A stretch of 64,000 nt of DNA. Origin: Coenobita brevimanus. Its lineage: Eukaryota; Arthropoda; Malacostraca; Decapoda; Coenobitidae. The notes under the pieces were generated by a model, which searched no databases, was not told where the DNA came from, and saw nothing but the letters and a program-made list of their open reading frames with translations. The stretch spans positions 4,851,173-4,915,172 of the forward strand of contig CM064664.1 of assembly GCA_032717465.1 (NCBI GenBank). The letters are read 5' to 3'. Positions 11,754 through 22,400 of this stretch are shown here, in pieces. Each line of letters opens with the position of its first letter. The first letter of the stretch is position 1. The position numbers and the translations under genes were made by a program.

Positions 11754-12775
11754 TTTGGTAGCAGCGAACGTATACGAACCTCGTCTACGAATCAACAGTG
11801 AATTCCTACAAAATATCAAGATTGAAAACAAGAATACCTTTCACAACCAACAACTTACAACCAGCTCCTGACACTTCACTCCAACCAGCCCCCTCCGTCT
11901 CCCCGATCATCACGCTGATGTAGAGGTGAAGAGGTCACAGGACGCCTTGCAAGTAGTTTAACAAAGTACTGATACAAACAATCTTGAAATTTCTATGACG
12001 AACCAACGAACTACAACCATCTACAATCAATTACAAGTAACAACTCTACGAGTCGTCTGTATAATCTTCTACACGCACCTACAAGTAGCAGCAGTCTTCA
12101 TCCTACAACGAGTAAATCACAAGAAAAAAGGACCACGAATACCTCGAGGAAGAAAAACGGAACAAACAAACGAAGAGTGAGACACGACTCATAACTCATC
12201 CTACTCAATCGTCTTCACTCAAGTTACTCATCGCTACTCATTCACTCACCACAGCTACCAGTGTGGGAAGTCGACGTCGTCATGCGTGCTTGCTGAAAAG
12301 ACGCCACGTCAGTCAACTCACCACCTGCACCACCACTCACACCATTCCCACCACGATAAAAATTAGTGAGTTACACAGTTACTTCATTTATACAATACAC
12401 AGTGATAGACAATAAGCTTCTGCACAAACATATAAAACGTGCTGTATAGTTACAGCTTAAATACACATACTTACTACAGTTATCTGCATAACTCAAACAC
12501 TAAATGATCACCAACAATAAATATTCTACACTGTATATATTCATTCATTTATTATAACATTTCTTACTACCAACGAGTGTTACCATTTATACCTACATAA
12601 AATACGTGTTTCATACATACAGCTATACATTATTATATCTACAAAGTGATAAAGAAAATATACCATCACAGTTACTCAGTGAGCGATTAAAAGAACTGTA
12701 TTAAACATTTATTTATTAAAGCTACCCAGTGGAAACATATAAATTAAGTTACAAAGTAAACTAGAGAAAAAAAAA
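11754..12775 (+). other. Element C primer-site candidate and leader
   Basis: It begins TTTGGTAGCAGCGAACG directly after the LTR, identical to element B at 51061. The following 500 bp match the B leader closely, including ACGCTGATG...AGAGGT and GCTACCAGTGTGGGAAG. After about 12300 the similarity fades into AT-rich DNA. Short open frames here are not supported as genes. Confidence 0.65.
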
Positions 12776-12910
12776 ATGCCCAACACAAATGACGTTAGCA
12801 AGAGTGAACATCTTCAACACAATCGTGAAGACAATGATTTCCACACAGTGCTGACACACATATTACCCACGATAGGTACAAGTGAACAACAAGTCAGTGT
12901 ATATAGTTAA
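12776..12910 (+). CDS. Short ORF of 44 codons in element C, function unknown
   Basis: An ATG after an A-rich run opens a 44-codon frame, MPNTNDVSKSEHLQHNREDN and onward, rich in Asn, His and Glu. It lies where gag would start and could be the remnant of a gag N-terminus or a chance frame. I see no motif and no convincing match to the gag of element B. Confidence 0.2.
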   Translation: MPNTNDVSKSEHLQHNREDNDFHTVLTHILPTIGTSEQQVSVYS

Positions 12911-13230
12911 TAATGTATATAGTGTATATATATATTTTTTATATAAAATAACAAAATATGGGACTATATAATATCATTTTCAGTAATACCTGTGCAATAT
13001 AAACTAAACTTTTAAAAAGTATCCCTAGGAAATTAGCCAGTAATTATGCAACCATGAACAACATGGAAAAAGAGTACACAAGCGAAGAAAAACAAAGTAT
13101 AGAAAATCAATACATACAAAAAAAAAGAAAGAAAGAAAAAGTATGAAAGAAAAAACGAGAGAAATAGAGTAAGATCACCTATCAAACAAATGAAAATAAG
13201 TGTAAGTGTTACTACGTATGTCAAAATACC

Positions 13231-13374
13231 ACATAAACTCCTTCTATAAGTGAAACAAAAAAATTGTTGTCTCCACAAGCAAGTGGCATGGCACATCATC
13301 ACATAAACTCCTTCTATAAGTGAAACAAAAAGCAGATTGTTGTCTCCACGAGCCAGTGGCATGTCACATCATCA
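13231..13374 (+). repeat. Tandem duplication from the pol/env junction, element C
   Basis: Two copies of about 71 bp each contain ACTCCTTCTATAAGTGAAAC and end CACATCATCA. The same phrases occur in element B at 57300-57350 (ACTCCTTCTATAAATGAAAT, CACATCATCACTATCATC), between the end of pol and env. This fixes the right edge of the deletion that removed gag-pol from element C. Confidence 0.65.
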
Positions 13375-13389
13375 CTATCATCGACCGCA

Positions 13390-14170
13390 GCATGACCGGA
13401 TTCATATGTCAGGACTGCAATTATTACAGTTATGTAACGACAACTGATTGCATTATGTTACACTTGCTACAATTATGTAACTACAAACGATATGTAACAA
13501 TTATGTAACAAACGATTGCATTGTTACACTTGCTACAATTATGTAACTACAAACGATATGTAACAATTATGTAACGACAAACGATTGCATTATGTTACAC
13601 TTGCTACAATTATGTAACTACAAACAGTATGTACCATTTATGTAACAGTTGCATTAACAAGATGTAACTTTTATGTAACTTTAACTACAATTATGTAACT
13701 ACAAACGATATGTAACAATTATGTAACTCCATATTATAATTATGTTACGACAAACGATTGCATTATGTTACACTTGCTACAATTATGTAACTACAAACGA
13801 TATGTAACAATTATGTAACGACAAACGATTGCAATATGTTACACTTGCTACAATTATGTAACTACAAACAATATGAACCATTTATGTAACAGTTGCATTA
13901 ACAAGATGTAAATTTTATGTAACTTTAACTACAATTATGTAACTACAAACGATATGTAACAATTATGTAACGACAAACGATTGCATTATGTTACGCTTTG
14001 CCAATTATGTAACAGTTGCATTAACAACATGTAACTTTTATGTAACTTTAACTACAATTATAAGGCCAAGACACTTATGTAACAGTTGCATTAACAAAAT
14101 GTAACTACAATTATAAGGCCAACACAATTATGCATTACCACAATATTTTGTAACAATTCATAAAATGTTA
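13390..14170 (+). repeat. ATGTAAC-rich minisatellite inside element C
   Basis: Units of about 70 bp contain CTACAATTATGTAACTACAA, GATATGTAACAATTATGTAA and CGATTGCATTATGTTACAC. The unit starts at 13461, 13528, 13598, 13771 and 13842 give spacings near 67-71 bp. The core ATGTAAC (or GTTACAT) recurs more than twenty times. Later units lose the GATTGCA segment and are shorter. Confidence 0.85.
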
Positions 14171-14532
14171 CAATTATGTATTACCACAATGTTAGTACAA
14201 TATTATAAGTCATACAACTATAGCACAATTCTGTATTACCAGTATCATCATACAAGTTAGGTGAAATATTAGACATTACTAAAGTGATAACTCAATATGT
14301 AATGTATAACCTAGCAGTATTACCATTGCACAATTATATGCGTATGTCTGTTATACATACACATCTCACAAAATGTATACAACTTGTTTAAAATGTAATA
14401 TTACTGGATAATCACTATCTACTATAAATATTATATGTATACAAAATTATAATCAATATTATGTACTAATTGATTAGCATATGTCAATGATAATTGCTGT
14501 CGGAGGACCTTCAGCTGCGTGGACCAAGCATA
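14171..14532 (+). other. Element C 3' interior, AT-rich
   Basis: Non-coding. Positions 14385-14450 (GTTTAAAATGTAATATTACT and beyond) match element B near 59410-59470, placing this as the region just inside the 3' LTR. No clear polypurine tract precedes the LTR. Confidence 0.6.
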
Positions 14533-15343
14533 TGTTATGAGTCCATATTATAATTACAAATCATAATAGATAGATAGATAAATAGATAGATAGACAGCTC
14601 TATGCAAGCCTGGGAGTGGGAAATGATCTTGCAAGTTACATTGAGGAAAAGCTGACGACAGACTAGGAAGTAGGAGTCAGGAGATGATGCAGTTAGTTGG
14701 TCAGCGATCACCAGGTGAACACACATACACACATACTCACACACAGGCTTCTAGAACTTTCCAATCACAGGGAACACGCGTGATACGACTCCTGTTTCAC
14801 CAGAATTTAGGAAAGAGAGCTCACAAGGAAGCTAGCCATAGAACAGACAGGTCGCATGGAGAAGGGCTTAGCAACTTGGGAGAGAGAGAGAGAGAGCGAG
14901 ACAGGGAGACAGGGACTCGACTCATACTCACTCGTGATTGAGAGACTCTGTTAATATTTCTAAAGGCCCGTCCAGACGATCGAGCAATGCCCGCGGGCAC
15001 AAGCGAGCAGTTTGCCTGTTGACGGGCTCACCGCTTGTGCCCACGGGCAAATGCGTAAATTGCCCGTGGCAATTTACGCATTTGCCCGCGGGCACAAGCG
15101 GTGAGCCCGTCAACAGGCAAACTGCTCGCTTGTGCCCGCGGGCATTGCTCGATCGTCTGGACGGGACTTAAATTAGACAAATAAAAATAGTCCCATACTA
15201 TTCTTTACCTCTCCTGTCACTACATGACAAATGGGAAAGAAGATTATCTATTTACAAAGCTACTCAAGTATAACAACCGCTCGTCCACAAGTCTAATATT
15301 TACATAACTTCTCTACAAGTAACTACAAAGTCTTTTTATGACA
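14533..15343 (+). repeat. 3' LTR of element C, carrying a palindromic insertion
   Basis: It matches the 5' LTR except for about a dozen substitutions or small indels and the inserted palindrome at 14964-15168. It ends TATGACA directly before the second GTAA. Confidence 0.9.
14964..15168. mobile_element. 205-bp near-perfect palindrome, MITE in the C 3' LTR
   Basis: The two arms of about 101 bp are reverse complements around a CGT centre with only two mismatches by eye (G/T near the outer end and A/G at one inner site). The ends read AGGCCCGTCCAGACGATCG and its complement. TAA lies on both sides (14961-14963 and 15169-15171). A TAA duplication with GGCCCGTCC-type ends fits the PIF/Harbinger superfamily, but three extra bases relative to the empty site in the 5' LTR leave the exact duplication uncertain. 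It carries no gene; open frames on both strands are mirror images of each other. Confidence 0.8.
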
Positions 15344-15347
15344 GTAA

Positions 15348-15864
15348 GGCACAATGATTTTTATTGTTTTTCAATGTAGGGGTATAGAGAGGTGTTGCTG
15401 AGTAGTTATTATAACTAGAGAATGTCATTTTTTCGGGCAATCGATTGTTTGGGGAAAGACATCACACTGAGTCTATCACGAGTCTGTAATAATAAAAATT
15501 TTAAATAGCATAAGCCGTCATCTCCCCCCTCCCCCTTTCCATCACGCAATTTTGGCGTGTTTCACTCGCTCACTGGCAATGATAGGTGACGGATGGTCGG
15601 TACTGTCGTCATCTTCTTTCTCCCCCCAAAGGAATTCTGTAAGTAATTTGATATTATTGATGTTTACTATGTTTAAGCACGAATAGTGATATCCCACGAG
15701 TGATAATAGCGACGAAATAAAGAAATAGACTCGGGTAGAATCAAGTGTTGTCATTCCTCAGGAAGTGTGTATCGGTGATGCCATTAGCCATTGGAAGAGC
15801 GAGTCCCGAGTTTCCCGCTCCGCTCTGGTATTCTGTGAGCTGAATAGTGAGGTATTTCCCATAT
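15348..15864. other. No gene recognised
   Basis: AT-rich flank between element C and a LINE fragment. No supported frame, repeat or RNA gene. Confidence 0.5.
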
Positions 15865-18485
15865 ATTGTGGAAGTGTTCATGCAAAAGTTTGGAAGGAAT
15901 GAGAGTGTTTTTGATCGGTGATATGAATGGTAAAGTAGGGAATGTGAAGGTGGATGGAATAGTTGGTGAGTGGGGTGTGCCTGCTGAGATAGATAGATTA
16001 GTGGACATTTGAGCTGGGAGGGGGTTGGTGATAGCCAATACCCTCTTCAGGCACAAGATGATCCACAGGTATACATGGCGAGTGATGAGAAGGGTGGGTG
16101 GTGAACTGAATGAAAGGAAGGCAATGATTGATTATGTGTGTGTGGATGAAAGGATGCGAAAATATGTAATGGATGCAAGAGCTTATAGAGGTTGGTGGAG
16201 TGGACTTTCTGACCACTACTTGGTGGTGGCCAGAATCAAGGTCCAATTAGGATGGAGAAATAGAAGAAGGGAGGGACGGGAAGAAGGAGTATTTGTAAGG
16301 AGAATAGAAAGGTTACAAGAGGATGAGAAAAAGGCAGAGTATAAGAGAGAAGTGGAGGAACGATTGGGCAAATATGAATTGGAGCAGATGGGGGACGTGG
16401 AAGGTGTGTGCAGGATATTTACAGAAGAAATATGTGCAGCATGTGATGTGGCGTGTGGGATGAAGAGAAGACGGAGGGGTGTGCAAGGAACAGCTTGGTG
16501 GAATGAAGAGGTAAGACAGGCTGTGGCACAAAAGAAGAAAGCATACAATGAATGGATGAGAAATAGGGGCGTGGAAGAAGTTGAGAGGCAGAAGAGAGAG
16601 TTATATCTAGAAAGTAAGAGAGAAGTGAAAAGATTAGTAAGAGAGAGTAAGAAGAGAGCGGATGAGGAATTTGGAAGAAACTTGAGTGTAAAGTGGAGGG
16701 ACTGTAAGAAAATGTTCTGGAAAGAGGTGAAAAAAGTAAGACAGGGTGGAAGTGAAGTTAGCAGGGAAGTGAAAGATAAAAATGGTAGATTACAAGTGGA
16801 GAAGGGAGAAAAAGTGAGCAGCTGGAGAGAACACTTTAGGGAATTGTTGAACATAGAGGATGGAAGTAATGCGAGTATAAGTGGCTGGGGAATGGCTGGG
16901 AGGAGGAGGGAGGTGAGAAGACAGGAAGAAATCAGTAGGATAGAAGTTGTGGAAGCAATGAAGAAAGTTAAATTGGGGTAAGCCCCAGGAATTGATGGAG
17001 TGTATGGTGAAATGCTGAAGCAAGGGGGAGAGATAGTAGTAGAATGGATGTGGAAAATGTGCAGATTAGCCTGGGAGGAAGGTAGAGTCCTGGAGGATTG
17101 GAAGTCAGGTATAATTATTCCCTTGTACAAAGGAAAAGGGGAAAAGGAAGTGTGTGGTAATCATAGGGGCATCTGTCTTCTTAGTAAAATAGGAAAAGTG
17201 TATGATATGATACTTATTGACAGAGTTAGAGAAAGAACAGAGGAATTTCGTGGAGAAGAACAGGGAGGCTTTAGGAAGGGAAGAGGTTATGTAGATCAGA
17301 TATTCATTCTTAGATCTTTAGTGGAAAAGTTTCTAGAGAAGGGAAAGAAGTTGTATGCGGCTTTCATGGATTTGGAGAAAACATATGACAGGGTGGATAG
17401 ACAAGGATTGTGAAAAGTATTAAGAATATAAGGAGTAGATGGGAAGTTGCTGAATGCTATGAAGAGTATGTATGATGGTGCTTAGGCTGCAGTGCGTGTG
17501 GATGGTGAACTGAGTTAATTTTTCTCTTTAAAGCTTGAATTGAGACAGGGATGTGTCATGTCTCCATGGTTGTTCAATCTGTACATGGATGGGGTAATAA
17601 AAGAGGTACAAGGTAGGGTAGTGGATGTTGGAGTGGCCCTAGTGAGAGAGGGTAGTGTTTGGAAACTCCCTGTACTGTTGTTTACAGATGATACTGTGTT
17701 GTTGAGTGATGACGAAGGAGAGCTGCAAAGCTTGGTGGATGAGTTTGGGAGAGTGTGTAAGAAACGGAATCTAAAGGTGAATGTAGGAAAGAGTAAAGTC
17801 ATGGTCTTTGAGAAAGATGAAGTCAGTGAATGTACAACGAGGTTGGATGGTGAGGAATTGGAAAATGTCAGTATGTTTAAGTACTTGGGTAGTGTGATGA
17901 GTAAGGATGGAGGTTTGGAGGGTAAAGTGCTTGACAGGGTAAAGCAGGGAAGAAAGGTTGCTGGTTACTTGAAAGCAGTGATAAGAAGCAGGGAAGTGAG
18001 CATGGAAGTGAAAAAGTTACTACATGACAGCATTGTGATACCAACTCTAAAGTATGGAAGTGAAGCTTGGACGTTGCTGGAAGGACACAAGTCAAGAGTG
18101 AGAGCAGTGGAAATGAGTTATTTAAGAGGAGCCTGTCGAGTCACATGGAGAGACAGGCTGATAAATAAGAATAAAAAGGAGCGTTGTGGTGTGGATGTGG
18201 GTGTGATAGGAAGTGCTAGGAGGAATACACTGAGGTGGTTTCGCCATGTGGAGAGGATGGAGGGTGAAAGACTGACGAAGAGAGTGTATGTGAGTGAAGT
18301 GGAGGGGGAAAGAGGGAGGGGGAGGCTGAGGATGAGATGGAGGGATGGGGTGGAGAGGTATATTAGACAGAGGGTGTGATTTGGGAGCGGGGCAGTGAAA
18401 TGGCGGGGGACAGGGCGACGTGGAGGCGATTTGTTTTTGGCCACCCCAAACGGGATTTAAGCGTCTGGCAATAGATAGATAGAAA
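15865..18485 (+). pseudogene. LINE 1: 5'-truncated non-LTR retrotransposon, decayed
   Basis: It encoded an endonuclease plus reverse transcriptase. The end of an APE-type endonuclease is visible (IGDMNGKVGN near 15920; SDHYLVVARI near 16209), then the RT: KSGIIIPLYKGKG, NHRGICLLSKIGKVY, GGFRKGRG, AAFMDLEKTYDRVD, LRQGCVMSPW and LLFTDDTVLL near 17685, where the usual A before DD is T. The C-terminal part has a CRVTW...RLRMRWRDGVERY tail. It is broken by in-frame stops at 16979-16981, 17411-17413, about 17483 and about 17516, and by a shift near 18365. It aligns throughout with 39607-42240 (LINE 2), from which the clade looks the same; I cannot fix the clade by eye (RTE-like is my best guess). 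It ends in a (TAGA)n tail. Confidence 0.85.
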
Positions 18486-19175
18486 GACTTTGTATTATTA
18501 TTTAGTAACTGGAGTACGAGAATGCTAGCTAGTTCTGTCTGAGTCTCATATAAATGTGTGGTTTTTGTGGGCCAAGTATCAGGTGCCCAGGAACTGTAAA
18601 CTGTTACTATGTGCTGAGATGACTTTGCAGTTCAATACTTATTAGGGCTGTGTTATTTGTGCGTTAATGTTCACTTAGTTACTTTGTGAGGCACAATGAT
18701 ATTGATGCATTGATGATTTTCATGGTTAAAGTTATTCATGCTTACTGTATTTGTTATAGTACTTTCTCTTCCATGTTATCCCTGCAATAAGTAGTATTTT
18801 GAGCAGTCCTATGTGTCTGTAGTGCCATGTGTTATTCTGTTATTACTTGATGTGCCGAGTGTTGTAACTCACGTTTCTTTATAATGAGACTTTCTTGATC
18901 ATGTGAAGGGATTACTTGCATTGGGGAGAATAGTTATTCATTATACATATTAACTTCTAGTGGGTCCAAGTGTGGAGGTTGAAGTACCAGTGAGTGAGTC
19001 AAAGTTCAAGTGTGAAGGTCGAAGTCCCAGTCAGTGAGTCAAGGCCCCAGTGTGGAGGTCAAGGTCGGCAGTGGCAGAGGACTGGACCAGTGAACTATGT
19101 GCTCAGAGGGATAATTATGGAGAAACATATTGGACTGGGAGAAAGGAGCTAAGTTTTGTGGATTTGATATTAGGA

Positions 19176-19177
<2 letters not shown>

Positions 19178-19252
<75 letters not shown>
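19178..19252. repeat. (TA)n microsatellite
   Basis: An uninterrupted run of about 37 TA units. Confidence 0.95.
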
Positions 19253-19255
<3 letters not shown>

Positions 19256-19781
19256 TTTAACAACGTGGCAACTGATTCAGGCTTAAACTGTAAAGCACGT
19301 AGGTGGGGAAGATTTCTACCTTTCTTTTGGTCTTGTTAATACACATTTCCTCCCGCTCGAACTTTATTGTTTGTATAACCCTTGAGAACTGGTGGTATAG
19401 TGTTTACCTAGTAGTTGTTAATGTGAAACCTTAGAAGTATTTTGGGAAATTGCTAAGGTCGGGCTTGGGTTGGCCTAGTTGGAGACTGGCCCCATCATTT
19501 TGGCATGCTACCATTCTTAACTTGACCACTTGAAATATACTAAACGCAATCAAAGAGGCCGCTAATGGGAGAGAGTGTCCATCAATCTGAGTTCCCGACC
19601 ATTCCAGCACACAGTGGTCATCAATAGTGACTTGATTTCTGTCCCTTTTGACCACGTAAAAGTCTGGATCGCAGAGGTGACAGTACGCACGGTGGCAGTA
19701 GTTACTTGTATGTTTAAGAGTTGAATTAAAAATTCTGAAATACTTGATGTCTTTATCTGAACCATCTGCTTCATTGATATT

Positions 19782-19782
19782 G

Positions 19783-19814
<32 letters not shown>

Positions 19815-19881
19815 GGTGGTGGTGGTGGTTTACAGTGGTGGTGGTGATTTTGTTGTTGTTGCTGTTTTTTTTTTTTTTTTT
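19782..19881. repeat. (GTT)n, (GGT)n and T-run
   Basis: GTT repeats give way to GGT repeats at about 19801, then a T run of 17 at 19865-19881. The open frames across it are compositional. Confidence 0.9.
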
Positions 19882-20215
19882 GCTGCAGGTTCATCTGAAT
19901 ATGGTCTCAATAGAGTGAATTTTAAAGCTGTCCTTTTCTTGAGATCCAGCATTGCCATTTCAGGGGACAGGGTGTTAACCCGCGGCGTCCCGTTGACGTA
20001 CTTCCACGTCCTCACGTTTTGTCACTGTCAATCCCGTTGACGTACTTCAACGTCCTGCAATTGCAAGGTTCATAATTTCCACAATTTTCAAAATTCGCGC
20101 GAGATTTTCGATTCGCCCACCTACCCAAGCCTCCCCTACCTGCCGCCAGGCAGGCAGCATCCCAGACCCCGCGTGACCTGCGCTCGCCCTTGTCTCGGTC
20201 ACTCACCTGTTAGCA

Positions 20216-21075
20216 GTGACCCAGGTCAGACATGGCCGGAAAGGTTTCTCAGACGACGAAATAGCATCCGCCTTGGAGGCCTTCACTGGAGATAGTGATT
20301 CTCCACTTGATGATGATGTGGTGGATCAAGATTACGTCCAGCCAGAGGAAGAAATAACAAGCAGTGATGAGGAGGTCCCTTCTGCCCGGAAAATGCAGTA
20401 TGTGACATATCGTAAGGCAAGGGAAGGCCAGCCTGCACCCAAACCACCTGCATGGACCTCTCTCCATCCCCTAGAGAGAGATTCTGATGAGGATGAGGAC
20501 GAGGATGAGGATGAGGACGGCGGCTTAGGACGTGATGTTGCCTCGTGGTTGGGGAAGGAAAAAATGTCACCCCGAGGATCAGAAGGTGGGGCGAGAAGGC
20601 AAATAAGGTATGGTCCTAGTGTTTTGTCTGGGGAAGGCGAAAGTGGTGTGGTGGGAGTGCGGGGTGAAAGGGAAAGTGGTGTGGCGGGAGCGCGGGGTGA
20701 AAGGGAAAGTGGTGTGGCGGGAGTGCGGGGTGAAAGGGAAAGTGGTGTGAGGGAGGCAGCATGAGCACGTGGTGCACGTAGGCCTAGGGGAGAGGAGGTG
20801 GAGCCACTTCCCAGCACGTCTTTCGCCACACAATATTCCCAAACTTCCTCCCCACAGCCCCAGGATGTGGGGAAAGGAAGGAAAGGGAAGGGAAAGGGTA
20901 AAGGAAAAGGAAGAGGGAAGAGAAGTGCGAGTGATGAAAGACGCCGCTCTCCACCTCCCCAACCACCCCCACCACCACCAATGTTGCGTTGTGCCTTCAA
21001 CCATGTTTCAGAGAGTACCATAACTTCCTACACTACTAAAACTGTGTGGGATGGCGATATGACGCTCAGTATAAT
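20216..21075 (+). pseudogene. Acidic ORF, possible piggyBac transposase N-terminus
   Basis: The frame opens upstream of GRKGFSDDEIASALEAF, runs 182 codons to a TGA at 20762-20764 and continues in the same frame to a donor-like site ATG|GTAAGG at 21075/21076. The N-terminal half is acidic, with LDDDVVDQDYVQPEEE, SSDEEV and an EDEDEDEDED run. The middle has three and a half copies of an 11-residue repeat (GERESGVAGVR). The part after the stop has a Gly-Lys run and a Pro run. Low-complexity acidic leaders of the SDEE type are common in piggyBac transposases, and the TTAA end 240 bp upstream points the same way. No DDE-domain sequence is seen, so this stays an inference; it could instead be an unrelated host exon. 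Confidence 0.35.
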
Positions 21076-21985
21076 GGTAAGGCCAGTCAGTATTTTCTAA
21101 GTCTTATATAAAGTTGAAACGGGTGTAATGTTTGCAGGAAAGTAATGTATAAGTTGAGAAATAGTGTAAATTGAAAGAAGTGATATCAAAACTACACCCA
21201 CTGTGTAAATCTGCGAAAATATGACGCTCAGTATAACACTCTGGTCAGTAAATATGTGATAGCAAGAATATAAAGTGGAAACGGGTGTAATGTTAGCAGG
21301 AAAGTAACGTATAAGTTGAAAAATAGTGTAAGTTGTAACAAATGATGTCACGAGTACACCCACTGTGTAAATCTGCGAAAATATTATGCTCAGTAGAACA
21401 TTCTGGTCTGTAAGTATGTGATAGGAATGATATAAAGTGGAAAAGGGTGTAATGTTAGTAGGAAAGTAATTTATAAGTTGAATACAAGTGTAAGATGAAA
21501 CAAATGATATCGCGATAACACTCACTGTGTAAATATGCGATAATATGATGCTCAGTAAAATAGTAAGGTCTCCTATTATGTGATTGCAATTATATCAAGT
21601 GGAAACATGTGTAATGTTAGTGGAGAAGTATTATATAAGTACAAAAATAGGTTGTAAGTTGAAATAATATTCATAGCGACTTCACCCTCTGTGTTATTAT
21701 GCGCTATTATTACGCTAAATATTTACGTAAGGCCTGAAACTATCTCAAAACAGTTCTCTAAAGTGGAAATGTGTATAATGTTATTAGGAAAGTATTATGT
21801 AAGTTGAAAAAACACAATACGAGTTGAAACAACAGTCACAGAGAGTTCACTCACTACGTAAATAAGCACTAACATTACGCTAAATGTTATCGAAAGGCCT
21901 GTGAATACGTAAAAACAGTTCAATAAAATGTAAAATGGTATAATGTTATTGGAGATGTATTATGTAAGTAGAAAAAATGATATGT
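21050..21985. repeat. 162-bp tandem array, about 5.5 copies
   Basis: The phrase GGTGTAATGTT(A/T) recurs at 21121, 21283, 21445, 21607 and 21769, exactly 162 bp apart, and a sixth diverged copy lies near 21935. Each unit also has GGAAAGTAA.GTATAAGTTG, CACCCACTGTGTAAAT.TGCG and GACGCTCAGTATAA. Copies diverge progressively toward the right. The first unit begins within the end of the acidic ORF and includes its donor-like site. Because 162 is a multiple of three, the minus strand stays open for 142 codons with a 54-residue period; this is not evidence of coding. Confidence 0.85.
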
Positions 21986-22400
21986 ATCATGATTCAGCAA
22001 TGTTAGCGATTCATCGTGAACAGTTTGGCCAATTTCGCTCGGTTCACCCGATGGTACAATGCTTATTTCACCTCTATTTTTGTATAAAATCCAATTTACT
22101 CCTGTATCACATGTTTTTATGTTTGTAATAAATACATATCTACTTCCTTTCATTGGTTTCCCAGACTTATAATACCATAGAAAACGTGAGAGCCTCAGAC
22201 CACCTACAGAGAACACGGTACCAGATGTGACGAAGGTATACCTGTTTAGGCAACTTATGGACCCCGGTGAACACTTTCTTCATGATTAACCATTGTTTCT
22301 GACCAAAAGCGAAAGTTTTAGCAAAAAAAATTTGGGTCCAAAAATGGTCGGGATTGGGGGGTAGCAGTGGTGAAAAAGTGGTCGGGATGGGGCGGGTTAA

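Larger units (their letters stand above)
11156..15343 (+). mobile_element. Element C: non-autonomous LTR retrotransposon related to B
   Basis: Two related direct repeats (11156-11753 and 14533-15343) start TGTTATGAG, end TATGACA and are flanked by GTAA at 11152-11155 and 15344-15347, a 4-bp target duplication. The first part of the interior closely matches the leader of element B, including the primer-site candidate. A pol/env-junction relic follows, then a large minisatellite, then AT-rich DNA matching the 3' interior of B near 59400-59470. All of gag, most of pol and env are missing. The LTR ends, leader and primer site needed in cis remain, so the element was probably copied by proteins from a B-type element. 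LTR divergence by eye is about 2%, setting aside the palindrome insertion. Confidence 0.85.
18486..19974. other. No gene recognised; simple repeats
   Basis: AT-rich DNA with two diverged copies of GTGAGTCAAxG...CAAGTGTG(A/G)AGGTC near 18960-19070. The (TA)n and GTT/GGT tracts are listed separately. No coding frame is supported. Confidence 0.5.
19975..22400 (+). mobile_element. Candidate piggyBac-like element
   Basis: It starts at TTAA followed by CCCGCGGCGTCCCG (19975-19992), and the phrase CCCGTTGACGTACTTC(C/A)ACGTC is repeated just inside. A possible right end is CGGGATGGGGCGGGTTAA at 22383-22400, whose complement TTAACCCG...ATCCCG resembles the left end. TTAA duplications and ends starting CCC are diagnostic of piggyBac. 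Inside lie an acidic N-terminal-like ORF and a satellite array; no catalytic transposase core is visible, so the element is defective or the right end is wrongly assigned. Confidence 0.4.

Noticed and set aside
13390..14170. CRISPR-like regular repeats
   Set aside because: Units are contiguous and degenerate with no distinct spacers, and the context is a eukaryotic retroelement.
14928..15171. Open frames on both strands with the same residues
   Set aside because: They are the two readings of one palindrome, not genes.
16216..17130. 304-codon minus-strand frame across LINE 1
   Set aside because: It is the shadow of the AG-rich LINE coding strand; the same shadow appears over LINE 2. The RT motifs are on the plus strand.
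20332..21021. 229-codon minus-strand frame
   Set aside because: Ser/Pro-rich antisense of the acidic and repetitive plus-strand ORF.
21097..21525. 142-codon minus-strand frame with 54-residue repeats
   Set aside because: The period of 162 bp is a multiple of three, so the array stays open by arithmetic; later units contain stops.
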